A stretch of DNA of 64,000 nucleotides from Dehalococcoidia bacterium (GTDB lineage Bacteria; Chloroflexota; Dehalococcoidia; Dehalococcoidales; UBA2162). Of the stretch, positions 1-8,700 are shown in pieces (position 1 is the stretch's first letter; each line of letters begins with the position of its first letter). Under the pieces are notes generated by a model that saw only the letters and a program-made list of their open reading frames with translations, made no database searches and had not been told where the DNA came from. The DNA lies in assembly GCA_011191975.1 (NCBI GenBank), contig DUFA01000107.1:43077-107076 (forward strand), in the 5' to 3' direction. The translations under genes and the position numbers were made by a program.

Positions 1-533
1 AACTGTACCATGTCCACGCCCTTCACGGACAGGATTTCCTCAAGATTATCCATGGCGCCCTTTTTCTCTATCATAATGGCGATAACCACGTTATCCATTG
101 CCTTCGTCCACTCTTCCAGACTGGCATATCCGCCATAGCCGGTACTCCGTCGAGTGCCGAAACCGTGAACGCCACCCGCTTCAGGCGTCTCAGCCCTGAC
201 ATATCGAATGCATTCTATTACATCGTCAGCGCAGCGGCAGTCCGTGAAAAGCACGTTCTGGATACCAGCGTCTATCGATCGCATCGCGATAAACCCTCGA
301 GTCTGTTCTTCTACTTTCATCATCGAAGACATTTGTGGAAATAAGTCGATCGCCCGACCGAAATTATCAAGTTGTTCGAGTGAAAAGGATGAATATTCTC
401 CGACATACTCTATATAATCGAAAACTCCTGAATGACCGATTACCTCGACTACTCCCGGCCAGGGACACATCACGTGAGTTCCTATGGTCGGTTTTCCCTC
501 ATTCAATAATTCTCTTAATCGGTTTTTCTTCAT
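1..533 (-). CDS. HpcH/HpaI aldolase family protein, C-terminus cut by window edge
   Basis: The minus strand from ATG 533 is open to the window edge (about 177 codons). The reading frame contains the aldolase/citrate lyase signatures TRGFIAMRSIDAG, VRAETPEAGGVHG and VIAIMIEKKGAMDNLEEIL, typical of HpcH/HpaI (PF03328) TIM-barrel enzymes that cleave or form 2-keto-acids with a divalent metal. The start at 533 is preceded by a purine-rich GAGGGGATGGTGGG stretch that can act as ribosome binding site. The substrate cannot be told from the sequence. It lies about 45 bases downstream of ftsK in the same direction, so it may be read through from it. Family is confident, exact reaction is not. Confidence 0.85.
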   Translation of the reverse strand, partial: MKKNRLRELLNEGKPTIGTHVMCPWPGVVEVIGHSGVFDYIEYVGEYSSFSLEQLDNFGRAIDLFPQMSSMMKVEEQTRGFIAMRSIDAGIQNVLFTDCRCADDVIECIRYVRAETPEAGGVHGFGTRRSTGYGGYASLEEWTKAMDNVVIAIMIEKKGAMDNLEEILSVKGVDMVQ

Positions 534-577
534 TTTCCCACCATCCCCTCTTTATCATAGAAGATACCAGTCGCTAC

Positions 578-2917
578 CTACACATCGTCATCATAGTCTT
601 CCAGGTATTCATTATCATCCAGACCATCCTCTTTTTCCCATTCTGCCATTTCCATCTCGAGTTGGTCCATAATGCGTGCTGCCCGAGGGTAGCCGATATG
701 AAGTCTCCTCTGCAGGAAGGACGTGGAGATGTTATCATGATTGCGTGCCAGGTCTCTGGCTGCATCCATCAGCGAGTCTTCCGGATATCCTCCCTTCGCG
801 AAGGGAGATGTTAGTACCAGTTCATCCGGTTTGAGGAGAGGAATCACGTCACCTTTTTGTTGGTTGCCCCAGAAATAGACCAGCCTCTCCGCTTCCGTAT
901 CGGACACATAACAGCCTTGCAGACGCTTCGGTTTGGATGCTTCGGTAGGTAAGAAGAGCATATCTCCGCTGCCCATCAATTTTTCGGCACCGCCGATATC
1001 GAGAATAGTGCGGGAATCTACCTGTGAAGTGACGGCAAAACTGATACGCGTCGGGAAATTAGCCTTGATAAGACCGGTAATAACATCCACTGATGGTCGC
1101 TGTGTCGCTACTACCAGGTGAATCCCGACAGCTCTGGAAAGCTGTGCCAGTCGGCACAGTATCTGCTCTACCTCGTCACCACCGGTCATCATAAGGTCGG
1201 CAAGTTCGTCGATGACCAGTATCAGATAGGGCATTCTTTCCTCTCCTTCTTTGTTCTTGTTATAACCGTCGATATTACGCTTTCCAGCGGAAGCCAGGAT
1301 CTGGTACCTGTTGTTCATTTCTCGTCCCAGCCAGCGCAGTGATTCCAATGCTTTATCCGTGTCTACGATAACAGGAGTAGCCAAATGAGGAATGCTGTTG
1401 AACGTCGTTAACTCAACCCGCTTGGGATCTATCATGATGAACCTGACATCAGAAGGAGTATTATTTAGAAGCAGGCAGCAGACAACGGCATTAAGACAGA
1501 CAGTTTTACCGCTTCCGGTAGCCCCTGCAATAAGCAAGTGAGGCATTTTCGCCAGGTCGCCGGCAACCGCTTCCCCGCCGGCTCCTTTACCAAGCGACAA
1601 GGCAAGACTTGATTTAGCCTGCAATTTCTGGAATGTGTTCGTTTCGATTACACCACGTAAGCTGACCACCGTAGCAATGGTGTTCGGTACTTCGATACCA
1701 ACGATAGCTTTACCGGGTACCGGAGCCTCAATCCTGATACTGGGAGCAGCAAGAGCCAAGGCAAGGTCATTCTGCAAGGAGGTAATCCGGTCTACCTTAA
1801 CTCTTGTTTTAGATACTTCTTCGTGCCTTACTACTGTATTGCCGTCCTTGTCTTTCTCCCTGATTTCCTTCATTTTCCGATCCCAGCCAGGTTCGACGCC
1901 AAACTGGGTGACCGTAGGGCCGGCATTTATCTGGACTACTTTCGCCTCGACTCCATAGCTGGCAAGGGCTTCCTCTATCAGCCTGGCTCTTTCAGCATTA
2001 TCAGCCTGGCTGAACTGTATTTCAGGAGACACGTCGAGTATTTCAATCGGGGGAAGCTTCCAGCCATCGATAATGATGAGATCCTGAGATTCACCATATT
2101 TTCGCCATACGTCCTGAGCCACCTGCTTCAGGTCTTTCTGAACTGGTTCTGCTTCTTCCTCTTTTTCAGATTTTTTAGCTCTTGGTGACTCGATTCCAAA
2201 CTCCGGTACAGGTAATGGTCTGGCTCTTTCCTTCACCTTCTCCTGTAAAACTTCGATTGAAGGTTTGTCCTCTTCTTCAGCTCCAAAAGGCCTGCGTGCC
2301 TTTTCACGTTTCAGTGTTATTTGAGGAGGTTCGAAAATATCATAGTGCTTCTTAATATCGCTTTCCTTCATAGGTTTGAAACCAGGCCTCTTTATCTGGT
2401 CGATCAACCAGAACATCGAACTCGATGCAATTCGGTAACATCCTGTGGGAAACATAATGACGACACCGACAACCAGCAGGAACAGAACCCGGAAGATTCC
2501 TCCGAGGTCAGTCCCTCCAACGATACCGAGCCCAAACTTACCTCCAAGGCCTATCGCGGTAAGAACGCCCTTGCCGGGGAAAAGCGCCAGTATTCCCCAC
2601 AGGAAGAAACAGAGGAAAATGCCGGCAAGCCACCGGTTCCAGTATCTTATAAACAAAGATAATTTCCTCTTACAAATAACCGTTACCAGTGTTATCACCG
2701 CTCCGAGTAGTATGAATATACCCCAGCCGAATGTCCTGAATATGTTTTGCTCGTACCATGCCGTGATATTCCCCCACTGCCAGGCAATCAGTGCAATAAC
2801 TGCAACGATGAGTAATATCTGCCACACCGGAGTTAATGTAAAAAAGCGGAGAATACTCCCAAACGCCGATCTCCTGGGACTAACAAACTTTTCCGCTTTT
2901 TTCTTAGCCTTAGCCAT
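578..2917 (-). CDS. ftsK: DNA translocase FtsK/SpoIIIE
   Basis: A 779-residue FtsK/SpoIIIE family motor that pumps chromosomal DNA through the closing septum. Four hydrophobic segments lie in the first about 160 residues, followed by a charged linker (about 190-270), the alpha/beta RecA-like motor with Walker A GATGSGKT near residue 464 and Walker B-like LILVIDELADLM, and a C-terminal winged-helix gamma domain (about 700-755, SFLQRRLHIGYPRAARIMD) that reads polar KOPS-type sites. Length and domain order are normal for a full FtsK. An SD-like GAGG lies five bases before ATG 2917. It follows the RNase J gene by 19 bases and is probably cotranscribed with it. The acidic tail (EDYDDDV) is usual for the group. 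Confidence 0.96.
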   Translation of the reverse strand: MAKAKKKAEKFVSPRRSAFGSILRFFTLTPVWQILLIVAVIALIAWQWGNITAWYEQNIFRTFGWGIFILLGAVITLVTVICKRKLSLFIRYWNRWLAGIFLCFFLWGILALFPGKGVLTAIGLGGKFGLGIVGGTDLGGIFRVLFLLVVGVVIMFPTGCYRIASSSMFWLIDQIKRPGFKPMKESDIKKHYDIFEPPQITLKREKARRPFGAEEEDKPSIEVLQEKVKERARPLPVPEFGIESPRAKKSEKEEEAEPVQKDLKQVAQDVWRKYGESQDLIIIDGWKLPPIEILDVSPEIQFSQADNAERARLIEEALASYGVEAKVVQINAGPTVTQFGVEPGWDRKMKEIREKDKDGNTVVRHEEVSKTRVKVDRITSLQNDLALALAAPSIRIEAPVPGKAIVGIEVPNTIATVVSLRGVIETNTFQKLQAKSSLALSLGKGAGGEAVAGDLAKMPHLLIAGATGSGKTVCLNAVVCCLLLNNTPSDVRFIMIDPKRVELTTFNSIPHLATPVIVDTDKALESLRWLGREMNNRYQILASAGKRNIDGYNKNKEGEERMPYLILVIDELADLMMTGGDEVEQILCRLAQLSRAVGIHLVVATQRPSVDVITGLIKANFPTRISFAVTSQVDSRTILDIGGAEKLMGSGDMLFLPTEASKPKRLQGCYVSDTEAERLVYFWGNQQKGDVIPLLKPDELVLTSPFAKGGYPEDSLMDAARDLARNHDNISTSFLQRRLHIGYPRAARIMDQLEMEMAEWEKEDGLDDNEYLEDYDDDV

Positions 2918-2936
2918 TCAATCCTCTACCACTCGT

Positions 2937-4595
2937 TCATACCTTGACCATGAACGGCAGAACCATTGGCCTGCGTCTCGTCTGGTCATAATAGTATTTG
3001 TTTAAGGTGTCTTTTACCTTTGTGTTAACGAAACTCCAGTCAGCCAACCTGTCATTCCCATGATCGAGTGCATTCGCTACCAAGTCACGGCTTTCGTCAA
3101 GCATTTCTTTCGCTTCCCTGGTGTCGACGAATCCCCGTGAAACAATGTCCGGACGCCCTACCAGCTTTCCGGTCTGCCGGTTGACTGCTATGATAACCAT
3201 TACTATCCCGTCCTTTGACAGCATACGCCTGTCGCGCAGGACGACACTACCGATATCACCCACACTTAGCCCGTCGACATACACGTTACTAGCGGCAATC
3301 TTATCCGTGATTCTCGCAGATTGAGGGTTAACTTCCAGTTTGTCTCCGTCTTCAAGGACGAATATATTATCTTCCGGTATACCCACCGAACTTGCCAGTC
3401 TGGCATGGTAACTCAGGTGACGATATTCACCATGGACAGGTACGAAAAACTTCGGTTTTACAATATTGAGCAGGAGTTTCAACTCTTCCTGGCTGGCATG
3501 ACCGTGGACGTGCACCGGTAGAATCTTGTCATACAGGACTCGCGCTCCCTGCTTGAGAAGATTGTCGACCGTTCGGTTCACTACCGCTTCATTGCCCGGA
3601 ATCGGAGTTGCCGAAATCACGACGGTGTCACCTTTGTTGATTTTTAACTGCTTATGGTCGCGGTTAGCCATACGTACCAGTGCTGATGTGGGTTCACCCT
3701 GGCTTCCCGTAGTCACGAATATTATCCTGTTATGAGCAAGTCCTTTCAATTCATCCAAACGGGCAAGCACCCCTTCAGGAGAGTGAAGATACCCCAATTC
3801 AAGAGCCATTTTCACATTGTCACTCATACTCCGACCGATAATAAACACCCTTCGGTCGTGTTTAGCCGCCGCATCGATGATTTGCTGAATACGCGACACG
3901 AGCGAAGAAAAGGTAGTGATTATCACCCTTCCCGGCGCATCCGCAATCACTCTCTCAAGAGCTTCTCCGACAACTCTCTCCGAAGGTGTATAACCGGGCA
4001 ATTCGGAATAAGTAGAATCGGACATCAGTAGCAGTACACCCTCACCCCCAAGCTGTGCCAGCCTGGAGAGTGCGGTCGGTTCGCCACTTACCGGAGTATA
4101 ATCCAGTTTGAAATCACCACTGTGAACAATGGTACCGACCGGTGTTTCAATGATCAGACCGGCTGAGTCCGGAATGCTGTGGCATACCGGGAAAAATTCT
4201 ACATTGAATTTTCCAAGTTTTATCTTGGCGCCAAATTGGGCTGTCTTTAGTACTGCACCTGTCAGGGCCTTACGTTCTTTCAGTTTTACCTGGATTAATC
4301 CCCGTGTCAGCTTCGTAGCATAGATCGGGACGTCAAGCTGGGGAAGGATAAAAGGCAAAGCCCCCACGTGGTCTTCATGACCGTGAGTAATCACGATCCC
4401 TCTGATTTTTTCACGTTTATCCAGGAGATAATTAATGTCGGGAATAACAAGATCGATTCCCAGCATTTCCTCCTCAGGGAACATGAGTCCGGCATCGATA
4501 ATGAGAATATCATCTGCATATTCCAGCACCATCATATTCTTGCCGATTTCACTCAATCCGCCGAGAGGGATTATTTTAAGTCTTGGTTTAGCCAT
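2937..4595 (-). CDS. rnj: Ribonuclease J
   Basis: A 552-residue metallo-beta-lactamase/beta-CASP ribonuclease that processes and degrades mRNA and matures rRNA by 5'-3' exonuclease and endonuclease action. The zinc site motif HGHEDHVGALPF is near residue 71, SGDFKLDYTP carries the bridging aspartate, and the beta-CASP part includes TTFSSLVSRIQQI and VHVHGHASQEEL; VPVHGEYRHL is the usual C-terminal histidine motif. The C-terminal domain (about 450-552) is complete. Full length for the family. It sits between udg and ftsK on the same strand; the udg stop is 48 bases upstream of its ATG. Only one RNase J is seen here, so J1/J2 naming is not possible. Confidence 0.95.
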   Translation of the reverse strand: MAKPRLKIIPLGGLSEIGKNMMVLEYADDILIIDAGLMFPEEEMLGIDLVIPDINYLLDKREKIRGIVITHGHEDHVGALPFILPQLDVPIYATKLTRGLIQVKLKERKALTGAVLKTAQFGAKIKLGKFNVEFFPVCHSIPDSAGLIIETPVGTIVHSGDFKLDYTPVSGEPTALSRLAQLGGEGVLLLMSDSTYSELPGYTPSERVVGEALERVIADAPGRVIITTFSSLVSRIQQIIDAAAKHDRRVFIIGRSMSDNVKMALELGYLHSPEGVLARLDELKGLAHNRIIFVTTGSQGEPTSALVRMANRDHKQLKINKGDTVVISATPIPGNEAVVNRTVDNLLKQGARVLYDKILPVHVHGHASQEELKLLLNIVKPKFFVPVHGEYRHLSYHARLASSVGIPEDNIFVLEDGDKLEVNPQSARITDKIAASNVYVDGLSVGDIGSVVLRDRRMLSKDGIVMVIIAVNRQTGKLVGRPDIVSRGFVDTREAKEMLDESRDLVANALDHGNDRLADWSFVNTKVKDTLNKYYYDQTRRRPMVLPFMVKV

Positions 4596-4642
4596 TATGT
4601 ATGTATTTGTACCTCTATATTAGAATCTCGCCGGAAGGGTAA

Positions 4643-5245
4643 TTACATGTCGAACATATTGAGTTGCTGCGGTCCTGGCTTTTCTTCCTCTACTTCCTCT
4701 TCCTGTTCTATCAGCGCCGGAATCTTCTTCATGTCTGCTATTATCGTCTCACGCAGGGCTGCCTGGTGCAGCGCTGCTGCCGGGTGATACATGGCGAAGT
4801 AGATAACTCCATCCTGCTTAACCGCCGTTCCGTGTATCTTACTGATTGACTTACCCGGAAAGAACATCGACATCGAGAAACGTCCGAGAGTCACGATTAT
4901 CTTCGGTGATATAATCTCTATCTGGCGTTCCAGCCAACTCCGGCAGTTTCGGATCTCTGTAGGCAAAGGATCACGATTACCGGTTGGGCGACATTTTATG
5001 ACATTTGCTATATAGACCTGCTCGCGCTTAAGGTTTATGGAAGCGATAAGTTCATCCAGAAATTGGCCTGCCTGGCCCACAAATGGACGACCCTGCTGGT
5101 CTTCATGATAACCTGGTGCTTCACCGATGAAAAGAATATCCGCATCCTCCGCTCCTTCACCCGGCACTACGTTTGTGCGGAACCTGGCTATTTCACACTG
5201 CTGACAGAGTGCGATTTCCTTATAGAGTTCAGTCAGTGCTGACAT
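4643..5245 (-). CDS. udg: Type-4 uracil-DNA glycosylase
   Basis: A 200-residue family-4 UDG that removes uracil from DNA, first step of base excision repair. Motif A (GEAPG, EDQQGRPFVGQAG) and the catalytic histidine motif YHPAA are present. CQQC at residues 14-17 and two later cysteines (in IKCRP and RNCRSW) match the four [4Fe-4S] ligands of this family. Length is normal. The C-terminal about 30 residues are acidic (EQEEEVEEEKPGP), likely a disordered tail. First gene of the minus-strand udg-rnj-ftsK group and divergent from glyA; promoters for both directions must lie in the about 400-base gap. Confidence 0.94.
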   Translation of the reverse strand: MSALTELYKEIALCQQCEIARFRTNVVPGEGAEDADILFIGEAPGYHEDQQGRPFVGQAGQFLDELIASINLKREQVYIANVIKCRPTGNRDPLPTEIRNCRSWLERQIEIISPKIIVTLGRFSMSMFFPGKSISKIHGTAVKQDGVIYFAMYHPAAALHQAALRETIIADMKKIPALIEQEEEVEEEKPGPQQLNMFDM

Positions 5246-5656
5246 CGTATCACGGACCTGGAAGCAATCACTCTTCCGTCTTTTTGCCTATAGTAGCACT
5301 TTATTTATGTGAAGTCAATTATAGCGAGATATACGATACGAACGGGTAAATTTGTACACCTAAAAGCCAATCCTTTTAACATTCTCTTATTATCTGCTGA
5401 CCATTCTATTTTCCCTCCCCCGACTTCTTGCTCACTCTAGCAACCGTCCCACGTTTTTAACAAAATTAGTTTAGATCCTTGAAATCCTATTTTCGAAAGA
5501 CTCTCTTTCCATTTGGAGAGGGTCTTTCGTAACTGAGGGAGAGGAAAGTAAAAGTAAACTACTAACAACAAATCATTTCACGAAATTACTGATAGCTAAC
5601 GATAAATTTATTGACACCAAATCACACCGGGTTGTAGACTTCAAATGGGAGGGAAA
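5246..5656. other. Divergent intergenic region between udg and glyA
   Basis: No gene is supported in this 411-base stretch. It must hold the promoters of udg (minus) and glyA (plus). A strong hairpin lies at 5494-5529. The first part (5290-5480) is AT-rich with no ORF of note; I see no riboswitch consensus. Confidence 0.6.
5494..5529. repeat. Inverted repeat / hairpin upstream of glyA
   Basis: Arms CGAAAGACTCTCT and AGAGGGTCTTTCG form a 13-pair stem (one T-G pair) with a 10-base loop. No T run follows on either strand, so it is not a classical intrinsic terminator. It lies about 130 bases before the glyA start, on the leader side, and could be a leader structure or a decayed dispersed repeat. 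Confidence 0.6.
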
Positions 5657-6901
5657 ATGAGTTCTTTGCATCATAACGACCCCGAAGTCAGTCGTATTGT
5701 AGACCAGGAATTGAAAAGACACAACGAAACACTGGACCTGATAGCTTCGGAGAACTATCCCAGTAAAGCAGTTTTCGAGGCCGAAGCGTCCGTTTTTACA
5801 AGCAAATACGCTGAAGGCTACCCTCATAACCGCTATTACGGTGGCTGCGAGAACGCCGACGAACTGGAGGAACTCGCCGTAAAAAGATTAAAAAAACTGT
5901 ATAAATCCGAATATGCCAACGTACAACCTCATAGCGGCTCCCAGGCTAATACTGCTGCATATTACGCACTACTGGAGTACGGCGATACCGTCTTATCGAT
6001 GGAGATGAACGTTGGCGGTCACCTCACCCATGGTGAGAAGATAAACTTCTCCGGCAGGACCTTCAACTTCATCAGGTACGGAGTTAACAAAGATACTGAA
6101 AGAATAGACTTCCCTCAACTTGAAAAACTGGCGAAAGAATACAAACCGAAACTTATCGTTACTGGCGCCTCCGCCTATCCCAGGATTATCGACTTCGAAC
6201 AGTTCCGCCGTATCGCTGATATGGTCGGAGCGAAACTCATGGTCGATATCGCGCATACCGCTGGCATGATAGCCGCCGGACTGCACCCATCTCCGGTTCC
6301 ATATGCCGACGTGGTTACCTCAACCACCCACAAGACGCTTCGCGGTCCACGGGGTGGTTTTATTTTAGCCCGTGAAGAGTACGCTTCAGCCCTGGATGCT
6401 GCTGTGTTTCCCGGCATCCAGGGAGGTCCCTTGATGCAAATCATTGCTGCCAAGGCAGTGGCTTTCCATGAAGCACTTCAGCCCGAATTCGCCGAATACC
6501 AGCGAAACATCATCGATAACGCCTTTACCCTCGGTGAAGAACTGAAAAAAGGTGGGTTCGAACTCATCTCCGGCGGTACCGATACTCACCTCCTCCTGGT
6601 AAAACTACTTGGTATGAATATCAACGGCAGACAAGCTGAGGTAGCTCTTGGTAAAGCCGGAATCGTTGCCAATCGGGATCCCATTCCTTTCGACCCGCTA
6701 CCTCCATTAAAAACAAGTGGGATCAGGTTCGGAACTCCAGCCTTGACCACCCGCGGCATGGGTAAAGAAGAAATGAAACAGGTAGCACAGATGATCATCA
6801 GAGTACTGAAAGATCCACGAAATGAAGCTATTCTTGGTGATGTAAAGAAGGATGTTCTTGATCTGTGCGCACGTTTTCCGGTGCCCGGATTCACCGACTA
6901 G
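5657..6901 (+). CDS. glyA: Serine hydroxymethyltransferase
   Basis: PLP enzyme that interconverts serine and glycine with tetrahydrofolate, feeding one-carbon units. The PLP-lysine motif STTHKTLRGPRGG, the N-terminal LIASENYPS and YAEGYPHNRYYGGCE are all intact; total length (414 residues from this start) is normal. The reading frame also has an ATG at 5645, but GGAGGG at 5648-5653 sits between the two ATGs and would overlap a start at 5645, so I place the start at 5657 (MSSLHHND). It is the first gene of a plus-strand group; the next gene follows within about 20 bases and could be cotranscribed. Confidence 0.96.
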   Translation: MSSLHHNDPEVSRIVDQELKRHNETLDLIASENYPSKAVFEAEASVFTSKYAEGYPHNRYYGGCENADELEELAVKRLKKLYKSEYANVQPHSGSQANTAAYYALLEYGDTVLSMEMNVGGHLTHGEKINFSGRTFNFIRYGVNKDTERIDFPQLEKLAKEYKPKLIVTGASAYPRIIDFEQFRRIADMVGAKLMVDIAHTAGMIAAGLHPSPVPYADVVTSTTHKTLRGPRGGFILAREEYASALDAAVFPGIQGGPLMQIIAAKAVAFHEALQPEFAEYQRNIIDNAFTLGEELKKGGFELISGGTDTHLLLVKLLGMNINGRQAEVALGKAGIVANRDPIPFDPLPPLKTSGIRFGTPALTTRGMGKEEMKQVAQMIIRVLKDPRNEAILGDVKKDVLDLCARFPVPGFTD

Positions 6902-6917
6902 AAATACTAAAAGACGA

Positions 6918-8213
6918 TTGAACAAAGAACGAGAAAATATCAGTGCCGGCGATGTCGAACTGCTTATCTTCGACCTCGACGGCACGATCTCCTCAACGAC
7001 CAGACCTATCTATGAAGCCGTAAAAAGAGCTTTTACCAGACTCAATCTGACCCTACAGATGTCCGCGGAAGAAATGGAGAAGTACTTCGGCGCGCCTTCG
7101 CCTGAATTCTACATCGCACTCACTCCTCCCGGCAGTAACGTGACCTGGCAGAAGATCAAGGAGAAAATTCACGAAGAACAGGCTGAAACCTACCGACTTT
7201 TCGGTGAAAGGTACCCCGGTGTTAAAGAGACGCTGGAAATCCTGCGTAAACGTGGATACAGACTCGCCCTGTTCAGCAACAGCACCCCAGGATATTTCGA
7301 TACAGTAATCGACGCCCTGGAAATCAGGGGACATTTCGACTATACCGAGTGTATAGGTCAAAACAACCTTACCAAGTCGGAACTGGCAGGCAAGATCAGG
7401 GAAAAGTTCAGTAATCCCGGTACAGCAATTATCGGTGACCGGATTCACGACCTTGAAGCTGCACATAATACCGACTCTCTGTCGATAGGTTCCCTCTACG
7501 GGTATGGTGGTGAAGAACCGGAACAGGCGGATCTCACGATTAATGAATTCCCGGCACTCCTTGATATCTTCGACCGAAGACTACCAATATTTAAAAAAAT
7601 AATGGATAATATTAATTCACTAAAACAACCTTACCATCCATTCATCATCGGAGTTACCGGTATCGATGCTTCAGGAAAAACCTTGTTCACCGAATGTTTA
7701 AACGATTACCTTATTAATAAAAATCACCTTGTGGAAGTCATTCATATCGATGACTTCCACAACCCGACAAGTATCAGGCATTCGGGAAAAAACGACGCCG
7801 ATAACTACTTCAATTTGAGTTTCAACATCGACAGGATTATCAAGGAATTACTAGTTCCTGTTTCTAAAAAAGGCAGTCTCTCCACCGAACTGACGGTCCT
7901 CAACCTCGAAACGGATTCGTACCGGGATAGGCGTTCATACTCGATATCCCCAGATACAATAGTCGTCCTCGAAGGCGTCTTCCTATTCAGGAAAGAACTC
8001 TCGTCATATGTTGATTACTATGTACACCTGGATATATCGTTCGAGGAATGCCTGAAAAGAGGTTTGGCGAGAGGTGGTGAAGAGGAAAGATACAAGGTTA
8101 AATATATCCCTGCCCAGAAAAAATACCTCGCCGAATACCCGCCTTCCGAACATGCCGATATTATAATAGACAACACTAACTGGGAATACCCCCGTATCAC
8201 CTCGACCCGCTGA
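6918..8213 (+). CDS. HAD-family phosphatase fused to a uridine kinase-like P-loop domain
   Basis: Two domains in one chain. The first (about 200 residues) is a haloacid dehalogenase-type phosphatase: motif I LIFDLDGTIS, motif II FSNSTPG, motif IV IIGDRIHDLEAA. The second (about 180 residues) is a uridine kinase/phosphoribulokinase-like P-loop kinase: Walker A GVTGIDASGKT, then VIHIDDFHNP as in Udk, and VVLEGVFLF. The start is uncertain: the frame is open back to 6852 inside glyA, and I chose TTG 6918, just after the glyA stop, since no ATG or GTG lies between. The substrate may be a nucleoside or sugar; a phosphatase plus kinase in one protein suggests nucleotide salvage or house-cleaning, but that is inference. 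Confidence 0.8.
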   Translation: MNKERENISAGDVELLIFDLDGTISSTTRPIYEAVKRAFTRLNLTLQMSAEEMEKYFGAPSPEFYIALTPPGSNVTWQKIKEKIHEEQAETYRLFGERYPGVKETLEILRKRGYRLALFSNSTPGYFDTVIDALEIRGHFDYTECIGQNNLTKSELAGKIREKFSNPGTAIIGDRIHDLEAAHNTDSLSIGSLYGYGGEEPEQADLTINEFPALLDIFDRRLPIFKKIMDNINSLKQPYHPFIIGVTGIDASGKTLFTECLNDYLINKNHLVEVIHIDDFHNPTSIRHSGKNDADNYFNLSFNIDRIIKELLVPVSKKGSLSTELTVLNLETDSYRDRRSYSISPDTIVVLEGVFLFRKELSSYVDYYVHLDISFEECLKRGLARGGEEERYKVKYIPAQKKYLAEYPPSEHADIIIDNTNWEYPRITSTR

Positions 8214-8252
8214 ACCCATCCTTTCTTTACATTCTCACACTCTTTCAATTTC

Positions 8253-8272
8253 ATTCCCGCGAAGATGGGAAT
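8253..8272. repeat. Small palindrome, REP-like
   Basis: ATTCCCGCGAAGATGGGAAT: arms ATTCCC and GGGAAT with a short loop. This is the core of a dispersed intergenic palindrome frequently seen in bacterial genomes. Confidence 0.5.
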
Positions 8273-8338
8273 CGAAAAAACATTGAATTCTTGACCATTT
8301 TTGATTTTTGTTGATTTACCCTAGACAGGATATTCTGG

Positions 8339-8359
8339 ATCCCGTGTCAAGCGCGGGAT
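8339..8359. repeat. Small palindrome, REP-like
   Basis: ATCCCG and CGGGAT arms around TGTCAAGCG; a second piece of the same intergenic repeat cluster, 66 bases after the first. Confidence 0.5.
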
Positions 8360-8375
8360 AACAATCGGGATAATT

Positions 8376-8419
8376 CATTACGAGGAGTATCAATCCAATA
8401 GAAGCAATGTGGCAATCTA
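8376..8419. repeat. Decayed dispersed repeat (CATTACGAGGAG ... GTGGCAATCT)
   Basis: The ends CATTACGAGGAG and ATGTGGCAATCT match the ends of the copy at 26680-26734 (CATTGCGAG ... ATGTGGCAATCTC). The middle is degenerate. I read both as remnants of one dispersed non-coding element. Confidence 0.55.
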
Positions 8420-8633
8420 TATAAATCCCCTCTCTCCCCCACCCTTTTCCCACTTAAGCAACCGTTCTATTCGATCACAACTAACCTTGATTACCTCGAA
8501 TTCTATTTTTCGGTGTTTCTCGACGGAAAATGGTTAGATTAATAACCTAGGTTAAAAAATTAGACACACCAAAAGTATCACTGAAACGAACCGGAAATAA
8601 AACCAAATTATCCTATCACACCCAAATTGGGGG

Positions 8634-8662
8634 TTAAGTTAAGACAGTTATGGTGATATAAT
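8634..8662 (+). promoter_or_regulatory. Probable prs promoter
   Basis: TTAAGT at 8634-8639 and TATAAT at 8657-8662 with a 17-base spacer, 38 bases before the GTG start of prs. The -10 is perfect, the -35 is weak. Confidence 0.5.
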
Positions 8663-8700
8663 AAGTTTGTCACTGAAAAAGCTGAAAGGATGGTGCAAGC

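Larger units (their letters stand above)
8214..8700. other. Intergenic region before prs with decayed dispersed repeats
   Basis: 487 bases without a credible gene. The left half holds palindromic fragments of the common REP-like intergenic type (8253-8272, 8339-8359, 8376-8419); the right half is AT-rich and ends in a probable prs promoter (8634-8662). Confidence 0.6.

Noticed and set aside
2445..3005. Long plus-strand frame opposite ftsK
   Set aside because: Antisense shadow of ftsK and the end of RNase J with no ribosome binding site and no family.
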